Assembly (NCBI GenBank): GCA_949710005.1
Contig: OX453275.1
Location: forward strand, 6,744,481 to 6,808,480
Length of the DNA stretch: 64,000 nt
Reading direction: 5' to 3'
From: Ricordea florida
Taxonomy: Eukaryota > Cnidaria > Anthozoa > Corallimorpharia > Ricordeidae
Part shown: piece by piece, positions 49,017 to 59,165 of the stretch
Layout: the number at the start of each line of letters is the position of its first letter
How positions within the stretch are numbered: position 1 is the first letter of the stretch
Position numbers and translations under genes: made by a program
Notes under the pieces: generated by a model
Told to the model about the DNA's origin: nothing
The model's input: only the letters and a program-made list of their open reading frames with translations
Databases searched by the model: none

Positions 49017-49460
49017 CCCGGGGGGGGGGGGGGGGGACTCCCATATGGAATGGACGGGGATGCTCGTCGTCTCGCTTAGGGGTGTAAATTTCGGATTTTG
49101 GTCTCGCTTAGGGTGTTCTGGGCAAAATGTCATTATTTTTAACCGTCAAGGTCTCGTTAAGGGTTGCACGCGAAGTAAGAACAAAACAGAAAGAATTTTG
49201 ATTCTTTATATTTGCTCAATTCATATAAACAAAGTTTTCCATACCATTAATATCCAAAGTCCACTGTAACAAAGTGTCTTTGTCTATTGTTTTACGAGAG
49301 TGTTATACGAAACTTGACGAACTGAAACTCGTCGAAACTGGTCTCTTTTAGGGATCTGCATAAGCTTCGGCCACGCCCAGATTGGTCTCTTTTAGGGGTT
49401 AAATTCAAAATTTCCGACGGGCATCCCCGTCCACTCCATATGGGAGTCCCCCCCCCCGGG
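49017..49460. mobile_element. hAT-like MITE, second family, 8-bp TSD
   Basis: TTGAATCA at 49,009-49,016 and 49,461-49,468 is an exact 8-base duplication. Ends CCCGGGGG...ACTCCCATATGG and inverse, then GAATGGACGGGGATGC and its inverse. TCTC(G/T)(C/T)TTAGGG repeats inside. Poly-G tips recall the 23,235 family but the interior differs. Confidence 0.9.
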
Positions 49461-49732
49461 TTGAATCATTTCGACCTGATGAAGGCTCTCAGAGTGTATT
49501 CATCAATCGGTCTCACGAGAGCCACGTTTTGGAAATGCAAATCGTCGCATTAAACGTGACCTGCAAGTCAACATCTACTCGTTCTAACCAATCTAATGTT
49601 TTAGACAATTTTATCATCTCAAAAACTAAACGCGGCTCGCAAGTATATCAACGCGGGGCAATATTTTCAATACTTTGAGTGTAACGCAGCACTTATGAAC
49701 ATTGCTGCGGTTTTAACTTATCCCGATTTAAT

Positions 49733-50141
49733 ATGATCATGGATAAGTATCTTTACACTCTAGGAGATTGCGTGACTCTTGTCTCCGCCCCGGCGTGTGA
49801 CCAAGCGTTATTTGATCTACCTTTGAAATTATTGTCTTCTGCCATGGAGGGAATTAGCGAGAGATCTGAGCTTTTAGACCACGCAGATATCATAAACGCA
49901 AAGACGGATTTTTCGAACAGCACAGAAACCAAGGTCTACAAGCGAAGATGGTATGTACTGCTCGTGTTCACGGCTCTGGCGCTGATTTACAACTTGACGT
50001 GGAATACGTGGGGCCCTATTCAGGAGACGTGTAAAATAGCTTTTGGATGGAGCAACTTTAACATCTTATTGCTTTCGTCCTGGTCGGCTATTGCGCTTTT
50101 GGCTGCCTCAGTACCACTTACATGGCTAATGGACGCGAAAG
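49733..50141 (+). CDS. SLC49A4: SLC49A4/DIRC2-like transporter, exon 1
   Basis: ATG at 49,733 (or 49,739) opens 136 codons ending GACGCGAAAG|GTGCGT, a good donor in phase 1. After a polar N-terminus of about 78 residues come RRWYVLLVFTALALIYNLTW and NTWGPIQ, the hallmark of DIRC2 (SLC49A4), then a second membrane helix and WLMDAKG, the MFS loop 2-3 motif. The family consists of lysosomal/endosomal major facilitator transporters. The phase matches exon 2, giving MDAKG-LRISV. Confidence 0.85.
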
Positions 50142-51024
50142 GTGCGTATAATCTCTATCGTGAATTTATGAACATTCGAATCGAAGGTCTTACAATGGGC
50201 CATATTTCGCCACCCAGGTATACATCGACAATAGATCAAAAGTACGGGTTTTGGTAATGTTTTGAGATGTTCATCACTCGAGTTGGTAATTAATTGGCAG
50301 ATAAAGTGCAAATTGTTGACGTAGCATTTCCTTGGTGTTTTTTTTTTTTTTTGGGTGGGGGGAGTATTTGATTTTTGATTTGATTTATTTGATCTTCAAA
50401 CAAAATATGGCCTAATGGGGCTAGAGAATGAAGCTTTAAAAGTCATGACTATAAGCCGTGGTACCAATTGACCTTTCCCTCCACTTAGGGGTAAATTTAA
50501 CAATCCAGATCCGGTTGAAGTCGCACGACAACTGCAAGCTCAGCTTGTGGTAGTATGTGTAGTCACGCCTAAAGCGCATCGCACATAGGCTCGATTTCCG
50601 CCGCTCACTCGGGTTCGGACTTTCCTTCCCGAGACCGCACACGTAAACTAATTTGCTTTAAGTTAAAAAACGTCGCGAGGCATAGGAAATCGAAAACTCC
50701 ATGGTCCAGCGCTGGCAACCAGATCAGGGACTATCGTTCTCGTCGCCAAAAACAAAACGATGGACATTTTTACACCCAAGTATCGATCCGCAGCGTGATA
50801 GCAGTCGGTACGTGTGGTTCGCAGGTCAAAGAGCCGGCAAAGTCTAGGTTATTATTATATGGAGAAGAGTGTTTTACTGGGAAGTAAACCACTCGTAGAT
50901 TCCATACGCCACTTCATCCGGGACCCAGTGGCGTATTTTCCGTATGTCACCTTTGTGAGTGTCGTATCGTTCAATGACGTCACGATTCCCGCCTTTTGCT
51001 TTAGTCTCCATATGATAATAAGAA
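50142..51024. other. Intron 1 of the SLC49A4-like gene, first part
   Basis: Non-coding, including a T-run at 50,338-50,352. No other feature seen. Confidence 0.5.
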
Positions 51025-51162
51025 CATTACACGGTGGCGAGAAGATATGAATTTTATGTTCTCGTGGCAAGAACAATATCTCACTCGTTCGCTTCGCTCA
51101 CTCGTGAGATATTGTTCTTGCCACGAGAACATAAAATTCATATCTTCTCGCCACCGTGTAAT
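51025..51162. mobile_element. Near-perfect 138-bp palindrome
   Basis: Left arm ATTACACGGTGGCGAGAAGA then TATGAATTTTATGTTCTCGT then GGCAAGAACAATATCTCAC is mirrored without visible mismatch on the right, with a centre of TCGTTCGCTTCGCTCACTCG-type sequence. Palindromic element in intron 1, very young or maintained by gene conversion. Confidence 0.85.
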
Positions 51163-52015
51163 ATCCTCTCTATATATTCCGTTCTTGTTGATGTCCCCAA
51201 ATATCGCTTCTTCGCTTTCAATATACTTGGGATTACGTTGAATGGCATCAAGCGTCACAATTGTCTTTCTACCGTGGGGACCAAGAAAGCTGATTATTCA
51301 ACATCAATCAGATCAGTAAATAAACCTTAGAAATCTTTCTAATAAAATCGCTCAGCTTAAATGACGACGTGGACAAGAACTGCGGTGAGATAGACAATCT
51401 GGTAGGTTTTTTTGCTGTCGCGAAATCAGCCATATAATATAGCAACCTTTGGGGTAAACTGACATTCAAGTTTGTTCGAAGACGTATTATAGAGTGTACC
51501 CCGAGTGAACGCTCCCGAGAGCGTCTAGTTCAGAGATATTTACGTTGTTTTAACACTTTTTTTAAAATAGGTCCGCATTTGACTCCGTCAGCCGATAAAC
51601 TTGAACTCATTAAAGTGAGATCCTTGTACACTTCCACTGAATACAAATGACACAATTTTGAATGGTTTGATAAACCATTTTCAAATAATTTAACCGTTTG
51701 CTTATTAAGGCTTCACGCACGCAGCCCAGTGTAGGCTTCCAGAGCCTCTTGTTACTTAGCGATACTCTAGTTTATTGTTTTGAGGGTGGGGAGGGAGCCA
51801 TGGTAGCATTGGTATTGTTTCTTCGATGAATGTGATCGCAAGCTTCACCAAGGACTTACATTGAAAATTAGTTAAAAATTTTCCTAAAAGAATACGAAAA
51901 GTTAATCAGCCTAAACAAAGCGGCCAATAGTTTAGAAAATGTTTCTAACAGATTTGCAAGCTCTTAAATAACTTCTGAACGGCTCGGCAATGTTTCTTGT
52001 GATAATCATCCTGCA
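51163..52015. other. Intron 1, middle part
   Basis: No gene or element recognised. Confidence 0.45.
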
Positions 52016-52182
52016 TATACCCTGGGTGGCAGAGGGGTTTATAGTTGCGAAGCTACGATTTTGAATTGAGATTGAGATTGCTACAATACAGATTCTTATC
52101 GCAATTGAGATCGTGCCCTTCGGCTCGATCGAGACTTTGCCGCTTAAAATCGTAGCTTACTCTCTGGCACCCAGGGTATCCT
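52016..52182. mobile_element. Miniature element, ATACCCTGGGTGGCAGAG ends
   Basis: ATACCCTGGGTGGCAGAG and AAGCTACGATTTT on the left are inverted as AAAATCGTAGCTTACTCTCT and GGCACCCAGGGTAT on the right. It lies in intron 1. Confidence 0.75.
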
Positions 52183-52309
52183 GTGGACTACTAAGATTTG
52201 ATTGTTGATTGTTATGCATTGAACCTGGTGATGAAATGTATGTGCTTTTTTAAAGGTACTTATTAACAAATAAAATTTTCCATTGGTACCGTCTTCCTTG
52301 TCGTCTTAG

Positions 52310-52492
52310 CGTGCGTTCCTTTGGTCTGACCCGGATATGGATTTGTGATCCGAGATCACACGGATCATGGAGCATCAAAGGAGCCGATGAATCCTCTCTG
52401 GAACAAGGATTTGTCGGTTCCTTTTATGCTTCATGATCTGAGTGATCTCAGATCACAAATCCATATCCGGGTCAGACCAAAGGAACGCAGCC
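52310..52492. mobile_element. Palindromic miniature element, copy 2, TSD TTAG
   Basis: Ends CGTGCGTTCCTTTGGTCTGA and inverse TCAGACCAAAGGAACGCAG. TTAG flanks both sides (52,306; 52,493). Its interior GGATTTGTGATCCGAGATC matches the element at 30,150. It lies only 60 bases before the exon 2 acceptor. Confidence 0.8.
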
Positions 52493-52552
52493 TTAGTGTA
52501 AGGTTCCTGTGAAGGAGTCGCCGTTAATCCCTTACCTTTTTACATCATCCAG

Positions 52553-53240
52553 GTCTAAGAATCTCAGTTCTCTTAGCAGCCTTGTTTTCCGTGGTTGGTA
52601 AGTCGCTTCAAGTCATACCAGTTTCGAGCACCAGTTTACAGTCAAAATTCATCAACATTGGGCAGTTCATTGTGATGATTTCAGGACCCGTAGCACTAGG
52701 GGCCCCTCCCCTGGTCTCTGCAACATGGTTCCCAGCCAATGAACGCACGTTGGCCACTGCCATTGCTACACTAGCGGGATATGTTGGCTTGGCTCTGGCA
52801 TTTTCAGTTGGACCAGCTATGACAGACGATAATGTTTTCTTGAACATCAGCGATTCATCAGACCCTGGCCAAATTCCTCGCGCATTGAAAGAACTGATGA
52901 AGGAACGGTTCACGAATTACACATATTTTGAAATAGGCTTGTGCGCGCTCGTGTTCTTGTGTACACTTGTCTACTTTCCGGCCAAGCCACCCCTCCCTCC
53001 AAGTTTGACATCGTCTCGTGTAACACATAAAAGCACTGCAGCTGCTGCGAGACGAGTCCTGTGCGACTGCAAGTTCTGGTGGTTAAATATTATTGGTAGT
53101 TTAGGGTTTGGTGTCTACTATGGTTGGCTGTCGATGTTAGATGTCTTCTTGGCCGAGTTTGATGTTGATCCACTTACTGCAGGCTGGCTGGGTTGTGGTG
53201 CGACTCTAGCTGGCGTGGTGGCTGGAATAGTGTTAGCGAG
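52553..53240 (+). CDS. SLC49A4: SLC49A4/DIRC2-like transporter, exon 2
   Basis: Acceptor TTTTTACATCATCCAG, donor AG|GTAAGC (phase 2). 229 codons continue the MFS fold: GLRISVLLAALFSVVGKS, then membrane helices with VMISGPVALGAPPLVS and WFPANERTLATAIATLAGY (TM4-5), LVYFPAKPPLPPS, the family-specific loop before the central linker, and GFGVYYGWLSMLDVF. The remaining exons must lie beyond copy B, which starts about 540 bases downstream, so copy B occupies the following intron. Confidence 0.88.
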
Positions 53241-53435
53241 GTAAGCATAGCACCATCTTGTCCCGTCCCTAACTATTCCGTCCCGCCCCGTCCCGTAAGT
53301 CTATTAGCCCACGCCGGATACATCTGTTACCGCTAGAATGCCGGAGATCTCCATTCTGCACCCCATTTGAACACGCGCCAGTTATATCTTGGCGCCTTTG
53401 TCTCACCTGTTGATGTGTGATTATGGGGATCCCAG
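53241..53435. other. Start of SLC49A4-like intron 2
   Basis: A short GTCCC(G/T)TCCC(T/G) repeat near 53,262-53,295. The junction between host intron and copy B cannot be fixed from one side. Confidence 0.4.
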
Positions 53436-53560
53436 CACACTTATTTTATTTCAATTTTATTTCGACTTTATTTAGATTTTATTTTGATTTTATTTAGATT
53501 TTATTTTGATTTTATTTAGATTTTATTTAGATTTTATTTAAATTATAATAAGGATTTTAT
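53436..53560. repeat. TTTTATTTAGAT tandem repeat
   Basis: About eight units of ATTTTATTT(A/T)G(A) between the host exon and copy B. Could be part of the element terminus or of the intron. Confidence 0.7.
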
Positions 53561-53604
53561 AAACTGGACGAGACGGGGCTCTTGCCAAAATTTCATAAAT
53601 ACTT

Positions 53605-53715
53605 ATCAAAGCCCTCACCAAGCCATCACCAAGACCTCACCAAGCCCTCACCAAGATTATGTCAAGCCCTAAACAAGCCCTAACCAAACCCCTCACAAAG
53701 CCCTCATAAAACCTT
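53605..53715. repeat. AAGCCCTCACC tandem repeat
   Basis: CACCAAGCCCTCACCAAG and variants, about nine units. Like copy A, copy B thus has a tandem-repeat block outside its polymerase gene, though the sequence differs. Confidence 0.75.
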
Positions 53716-53814
53716 CAACAAACATTCCAGGTGCGGAGCGAAACAAACCCTTGTCTAAATCGATGTGAAGATGATACGCGGGCCTGGCACATTTAATAAA
53801 AATTTAATAAAATT

Positions 53815-53829
53815 GATTTAAAAAGAAAT
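53815..53829 (+). promoter_or_regulatory. Polymerase promoter box
   Basis: GATTTAAAAAGAAAT, 40-54 bases before the polymerase ATG. Same box as before the 273-aa gene of copy A (4,084), with a close match before the copy A polymerase (14,050-14,062, minus). Confidence 0.5.
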
Positions 53830-53868
53830 GAAATAATGATTTAATAAGAAGAAGAATTAATATACAAA

Positions 53869-56800
53869 ATGGAACAAGAATTAAGAAGATTAAATGTTGT
53901 GCAACTGAAACATTTGGCTAGATGGTATAATATTCCGGGACGATCATATTTTAATAAAAGAGAATTTGTTCGAGAGTTGAGTAATATTCCTGAATTAATT
54001 AATAATATTCAACAAATTATTACTAATATTGCTGGAATTGTTAATGAGCTACGTAATACACCAATGAGGCCAATAGATCAACCAAATTTACCTCTTCCAA
54101 TTCCAGAAATTGAACCACAACAAATAAGACAAGCAAATCGACCAAATTTACCACCTTTAACTATTCCGCCTACATTGCCTGGTTCACCAGATCGAATTAA
54201 TCCAGATAGCCCCCCACCAGGTAGACCACCTAATCGTAGACCGGGAACTCCCCCAGGCCCACCACCCAATCGTCGCAGAAGAGCTCCTCCACGACCACCA
54301 CCACCTTTAATAAAAACAAAACAACCGCCAAAACAAAATACTTTTTTTGGAAATGCAATAAACAAGTTTTGGAATGTAGTAAAACCATACATACCTGAAA
54401 AAGTAAAAAATAAAGCATTAGCAGCAAAAAATAAAGTGGAAAAAGTAGCTAAAAATTTTATAGAAAGATATAAAAAAGTAAATAAACCCAAAGAAATAAA
54501 ACCACCACCTAAAAGTGATAATAAGAAAGGTGAAAGAAAAAATAATAGGGATTATGAGAAGGAGGGAGCAAGACCAAAAACAAAAAGAAACGAGAATGTG
54601 GAAGATTTTACGCCAAGACAATTTGAGTCAGCTATTAATGGTAATTATTTAAGTTATAGGATCGAAGGAAATGGAAAGAATGATGAAAAGACATTCTTAC
54701 ATAAAATAAAACCAAAAGTTATGGATTTACTTAGAAAGAGAGTTGAATCACAAAAATCATTAAAGACAAAATTTATATTTACATGTATGTTCAAGAGAAA
54801 AAATATTGACACTGAGGTAATTGAATACTGTGATAGACCCTTTCCTTCTGAAAAATCAGAAATTGTTCTTGAGGCAACAGATTTATCAGAATTATTTGAT
54901 AGATTAACAAATCAACAACTTAAATTATTTGATAAATTTATAAATAATGGATCTGGTTGGGTATTTGTAAGAGTAGTAATGTTTGACATTTTCATAGACC
55001 GTTTTGTCCCACTTTTAGGCGGATCTTATATTCAATTGCCAAAAGAATTGTTAAACAGGAATGCGATTATTAATCCACAGAATTATAATGATGATGAATG
55101 TTTTAAGTGGTGTGTAACACGAGCTGTATATCCAACTGATAAAAATCCACAAAGAATAACTAAAGAATTGAAAGAACAATCAAAGAATTTTAATTGGAAT
55201 GGAATTAATTTCCCAAGCACGATACAAGATGTTGTTAATTTTGAAAACCAAAATGATTATGATATCGCTATATATGGGTATGATGAGAAAATAGGAGTAT
55301 ATCCTATAAAAAGAAGTAGTAAACGAGGATTTAAATTGATTAGATTACTTTTATTAACAGAAGAAATAAATGAAGAAAATAAAGATGAAGAGCCAAATAA
55401 ACACTTTGTTTTAATAAAGAATATTAGTGCACTTATACGAAGGCAAGTTACTAAACATAAATGTAAGTTGTACTTTTGTGATAATTGTTTGCACCATTTT
55501 TATTTGAAAAGCTCATTGGAAAAGCATGAAGGATATTGTTATTTGTACAATGAAGCAAGAATTGATATGTTAAAAAATAAAGATGGTAGTCCATGTTTCA
55601 TTTCTTTTAAAAATTTTGTGAAAAAAATGAGAATACCTTTTGTAGCATATGCAGACTTTGAGTGTATTTTGAAACAAATAAAAAATAATGAGCCCTTAGA
55701 TAAAAGCAAAAGTTTTACAAATAAATATCAAACTCACAAACCCGTTGCATTTGGTTGTTATATTAAGAGTTTTAATGAAAAAATATGTAAATCAAGATTT
55801 TATAAATATACAGATGAAACAGGAGAAGATGATGTGGCACAGAAATTTGTAGAATATCTAGAAAAAGAATTTAGGGAAATTTATAAAAAATGTATTAGTT
55901 ATAATGTTAAAAGATTCAAAAAGTTTAATAAGAAGAATATGATAGAAGATGAAAAAATAAACTATGAAAACGCAACTCATTGTCATATATGTGAGAAAGA
56001 ATTGGGTGAAGATAAGGTAATAGATCACTGTCATCTTACAGGAAAGTATAGAGGTGCAGCACATAATGAATGTAATTTAAATTTTAAGATCCCAAAATTC
56101 TTTCCAGTTATAATTCACAATTTATCGGGATATGATGCTCATCTATTTATTAATAATTTAGCAAAAACAGAAGGTAAAATAAAACTTATACCTAATAATG
56201 AGGAAAAGTATATTTCTTTCTCAAAAGAGATTGTGGTTGATACCTTCAAAGATAAAGAAAGTGATAAGATGATAGATGTTAAGAGAGATATAAAGTTTAT
56301 AGATTCATTAAAATTTATGCCGTCCAGCCTTGATAGTTTGTCTAGTAATCTTACTAAATGTGGAAAGTGTGATGTTTGTAAAGGTATAATAAAAGGAAGT
56401 AGGTGTCTTAATCCAACAGATAAAAACCTAAATGAAATTACAAAGTATTTTGAAGGTGAAAAATTAAAGTTATTATTGAGAAAGGGGGTATTCCCATATG
56501 ATTATCTTGATGATTTTGATAAATTAAACGAAACCCAACTTCCACCAAAGGAAGATTTTTACTCAAAACTAAGAGGTGAAGATATTTCAGAAGATGATTA
56601 CAAACATGCAAAAAAGGTATGGGAAACTTTTAATATGAAAACAATGCGAGATTACCTCAATCTATATCTCCAGTCTGATGTGTTATTATTAGCAGATGTT
56701 TTTGAAAACTTTAGAGATGTTTGCCAAAGTAATTATGGTTTGGATCCTGCTTGGTATTATACAGCACCCGGACTAGCTTGGGATGCAATGTTAAAGTTAA

Positions 56801-58176
56801 CCAAAATTGAATTGGAGATGATAATCGACATTGATATGTTAATTATGATTGAGAAAGGAGTTCGAGGCGGTATAGCACAAATATCAAACAGATATGCTAA
56901 AGCAAATAACCCATACATGAAAGAATATGAACCTAAAATGGTTACAAATTATATACAATATCTAGATGCAAATAATTTATATGGTGGGGCAATGAGTGAA
57001 GCATTACCAACTCATGGCTTAAGATGGTTAACTAAAGAAGAGCTAAAAAACTGGAAAAATATGCCATGTATAGTAGAGGTTGATTTAAAATATCCACAGC
57101 ATCTTCATGATTTACATAGTGACTACCCGCTTGCCCCAGAAAGAATTAAGGTTAATAGGGTCGAGAAATTGATACCAAACCTAAATGATAAGAAAAATTA
57201 TGTTGTTCATCATGAAACACTAAAAAAGTATGAAAGTCTAGGATTAGAAGTAACAAAGATTCATAGAGGAATTACATTTGAAGAGTCAGAATGGTTAAAA
57301 CCTTACATAGATTTGAATACAAAATTGAGAGCACAAGCGAAAAACGACTTTGAAAAAGATTTCTTCAAACTTATGAACAACTCTGTATTTGGTAAAACAA
57401 TGGAAAATCTTAGAAAAAGGGTTGATATAAGATTGGTTACTAATGAGAAAGAAGCAAGAAAATTAATATCAAAAGCTAATTATAATCGTCGCACTATTTT
57501 TTCTGAAAATCTTATGGCAGTACATATGAATAGAACACATATAAAATACAATAAACCTATTTACTTAGGAATGTGTATTTTAGATATAAGTAAAGCAATG
57601 ATGTATGACTTTCATTATAATTATATTAAACCAAAATATGGAGAAAAAGCCAAATTACTTATGACGGATACAGATAGTCTTGTATATGATATAGAAACTG
57701 AGGATTTCTATAAGGATATAAGCCCTGATGTTAGAGAAATGTTTGACACTAGCAATTACCCAAAAAATCATCCATCAGGCATTGAGACGGGTGTAAACAA
57801 AAAAGTAATTGGTAAGTTTAAAGATGAAGCTGGTGGTAGAATAATAACCGAATTTGTTGGTCTACGAGCTAAGCTATATGCTTTCAGGATGGATGATGGT
57901 GAAGAGATAAAAAAGGATAAAGGAATTAAGAAATCAGTTGTTGAAAATAGTATAAGATTTGATGATTATAAGGAATGTTTGGATAGCAAAGCAAAGCAGA
58001 TGAGAGAAATGCCAGTAATAAGAAGTTATAAGCATTTTGTTTATACTGAAACTGTTAATAAAGTTGCACTATCTGCTGACGATGATAAGAGAATCATTCA
58101 AGAAGATGGAATACATACTCTGCCATATGGTCATTATCTAACTAAAACAGAATTAGGAGGTAACTGCGTATCATAA
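53869..58176 (+). CDS. Protein-primed family B DNA polymerase, 1,435 aa
   Basis: Same domain order as copy A: SAP-like start (LNVVQLKHLARWYNIPGRS), long Pro/Arg-rich linker, zinc finger, YADFECIL (ExoI), inserted HNH-like CHICEKEL...DHCHLTGKYRG, HNLSGYDAHLFI (ExoII), SDVLLLADVF (ExoIII), LDANNLYGG (A), MNNSVFGKTMEN (B), DTDSLVYD (C). It is 25 residues longer than A, mainly in the Pro-rich and Lys-rich linker, and lacks the ten hairpin-encoded residues near the C-terminus. The linker holds PPGRPPNRRPGTPP, also found in the coiled-coil gene at 63 kb. It should replicate the element from a protein primer. Confidence 0.95.
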   Translation: MEQELRRLNVVQLKHLARWYNIPGRSYFNKREFVRELSNIPELINNIQQIITNIAGIVNELRNTPMRPIDQPNLPLPIPEIEPQQIRQANRPNLPPLTIPPTLPGSPDRINPDSPPPGRPPNRRPGTPPGPPPNRRRRAPPRPPPPLIKTKQPPKQNTFFGNAINKFWNVVKPYIPEKVKNKALAAKNKVEKVAKNFIERYKKVNKPKEIKPPPKSDNKKGERKNNRDYEKEGARPKTKRNENVEDFTPRQFESAINGNYLSYRIEGNGKNDEKTFLHKIKPKVMDLLRKRVESQKSLKTKFIFTCMFKRKNIDTEVIEYCDRPFPSEKSEIVLEATDLSELFDRLTNQQLKLFDKFINNGSGWVFVRVVMFDIFIDRFVPLLGGSYIQLPKELLNRNAIINPQNYNDDECFKWCVTRAVYPTDKNPQRITKELKEQSKNFNWNGINFPSTIQDVVNFENQNDYDIAIYGYDEKIGVYPIKRSSKRGFKLIRLLLLTEEINEENKDEEPNKHFVLIKNISALIRRQVTKHKCKLYFCDNCLHHFYLKSSLEKHEGYCYLYNEARIDMLKNKDGSPCFISFKNFVKKMRIPFVAYADFECILKQIKNNEPLDKSKSFTNKYQTHKPVAFGCYIKSFNEKICKSRFYKYTDETGEDDVAQKFVEYLEKEFREIYKKCISYNVKRFKKFNKKNMIEDEKINYENATHCHICEKELGEDKVIDHCHLTGKYRGAAHNECNLNFKIPKFFPVIIHNLSGYDAHLFINNLAKTEGKIKLIPNNEEKYISFSKEIVVDTFKDKESDKMIDVKRDIKFIDSLKFMPSSLDSLSSNLTKCGKCDVCKGIIKGSRCLNPTDKNLNEITKYFEGEKLKLLLRKGVFPYDYLDDFDKLNETQLPPKEDFYSKLRGEDISEDDYKHAKKVWETFNMKTMRDYLNLYLQSDVLLLADVFENFRDVCQSNYGLDPAWYYTAPGLAWDAMLKLTKIELEMIIDIDMLIMIEKGVRGGIAQISNRYAKANNPYMKEYEPKMVTNYIQYLDANNLYGGAMSEALPTHGLRWLTKEELKNWKNMPCIVEVDLKYPQHLHDLHSDYPLAPERIKVNRVEKLIPNLNDKKNYVVHHETLKKYESLGLEVTKIHRGITFEESEWLKPYIDLNTKLRAQAKNDFEKDFFKLMNNSVFGKTMENLRKRVDIRLVTNEKEARKLISKANYNRRTIFSENLMAVHMNRTHIKYNKPIYLGMCILDISKAMMYDFHYNYIKPKYGEKAKLLMTDTDSLVYDIETEDFYKDISPDVREMFDTSNYPKNHPSGIETGVNKKVIGKFKDEAGGRIITEFVGLRAKLYAFRMDDGEEIKKDKGIKKSVVENSIRFDDYKECLDSKAKQMREMPVIRSYKHFVYTETVNKVALSADDDKRIIQEDGIHTLPYGHYLTKTELGGNCVS

Positions 58177-59132
58177 GGAATAACTTGCAATTCTTCCCTT
58201 ACAAATCCACGCCTCGGGCCATCTACTAAATAATATAAAACTGGCTGATTAGGTGAAATTATACTTTTATAAATATTATAAACTTTGATACTCCAAATAG
58301 GATCTGTAGCTCGCCTTTTTTCACCACCTTCAAGTTCGCCGGGAAATAATAAATATCTAACGTTAACATAAGGAGACAATCTAACCTCATCAAGACCAAC
58401 AACTCGATTATACTTTTTAGGTTCAAGTTCAACCTCTTTCATTTTAATGGCTTTATCAGGTTCTTTTCCTGTTATTCTAGTTGGTGTATTATTCAAAGTT
58501 TTTATAATAGCTGGTAATCGTTTTACCCACACTCTAGATCGGTCATCACTTACCATTTCTTGTGCATATTGATGACTAAATAATTTTTCACCTAATATTC
58601 TGTTTGCGTTTTCCACAAATGCTTGGGCTCTATGATTACCAGCTTCACTTCTTTGTATTTTAACATTATGATAATTCATAAGTTTTGTAACCTCACCCAT
58701 AAATTCTTTTCCAGGATCAACCATTAATGATTTAGGGTATTTCAATCTTCTAGAATATATTTTCTTAAAAGCTTCTGATATCTCTCGACTTTCTTTTGTG
58801 GTTAATGCTTCTGCATCTTTGTATCTACTTGCCACATCTACCACGACTAATGCATATTTATATGTTTTTCTTCCAACTCTATCATGTGGTAAAAATAATA
58901 AATCTGCTTGATGAATCTGATTGGGTTTATCCACCCTCCAGTGTGGTCTAGGTATATATTTTGGAGATGGAAGATATATTTGCCATATTGCTTGTTTCTC
59001 TAACCATTGTTTCGCCACATCTTGACTTATTTTCGCCTTCTCAGCTAATTTAGGAATTGCAGAATAGCCTTTCCAATATCCTTCGGTTGAATAATATGTT
59101 GCCGATATTTTTGATATCTTTTCGTTACTCAT
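58134..59132 (-). CDS. Retroviral-type DDE integrase, 332 aa
   Basis: Homologue of the copy A integrase with the same triad (HQADLLFLPHD; LMVDPGKEFMG; AFVENANRI) and SH3-like C-terminus. It overlaps the polymerase tail by 43 bases, tail to tail, and stops at VLVR without the A-type insert. It shares a 33-base divergent promoter with the capsid gene. The first residues (MSNEKISKISATYY) differ from A (MMSKIYY), so the exact start is slightly uncertain. Confidence 0.92.
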   Translation of the reverse strand: MSNEKISKISATYYSTEGYWKGYSAIPKLAEKAKISQDVAKQWLEKQAIWQIYLPSPKYIPRPHWRVDKPNQIHQADLLFLPHDRVGRKTYKYALVVVDVASRYKDAEALTTKESREISEAFKKIYSRRLKYPKSLMVDPGKEFMGEVTKLMNYHNVKIQRSEAGNHRAQAFVENANRILGEKLFSHQYAQEMVSDDRSRVWVKRLPAIIKTLNNTPTRITGKEPDKAIKMKEVELEPKKYNRVVGLDEVRLSPYVNVRYLLFPGELEGGEKRRATDPIWSIKVYNIYKSIISPNQPVLYYLVDGPRRGFVREELQVIPYDTQLPPNSVLVR

Positions 59133-59165
59133 TTAAAGATTAACCAAAGTATCTTATAAATTACA
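59133..59165. promoter_or_regulatory. Divergent integrase/capsid promoter
   Basis: 33 bases separate the two ATGs. Plus strand: TTTAAAGATTAACCAAAG then TATCTTATAAATTACA before the capsid. TTATAA can serve either side. Copy A has two versions of this segment with a gene between. Confidence 0.6.
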
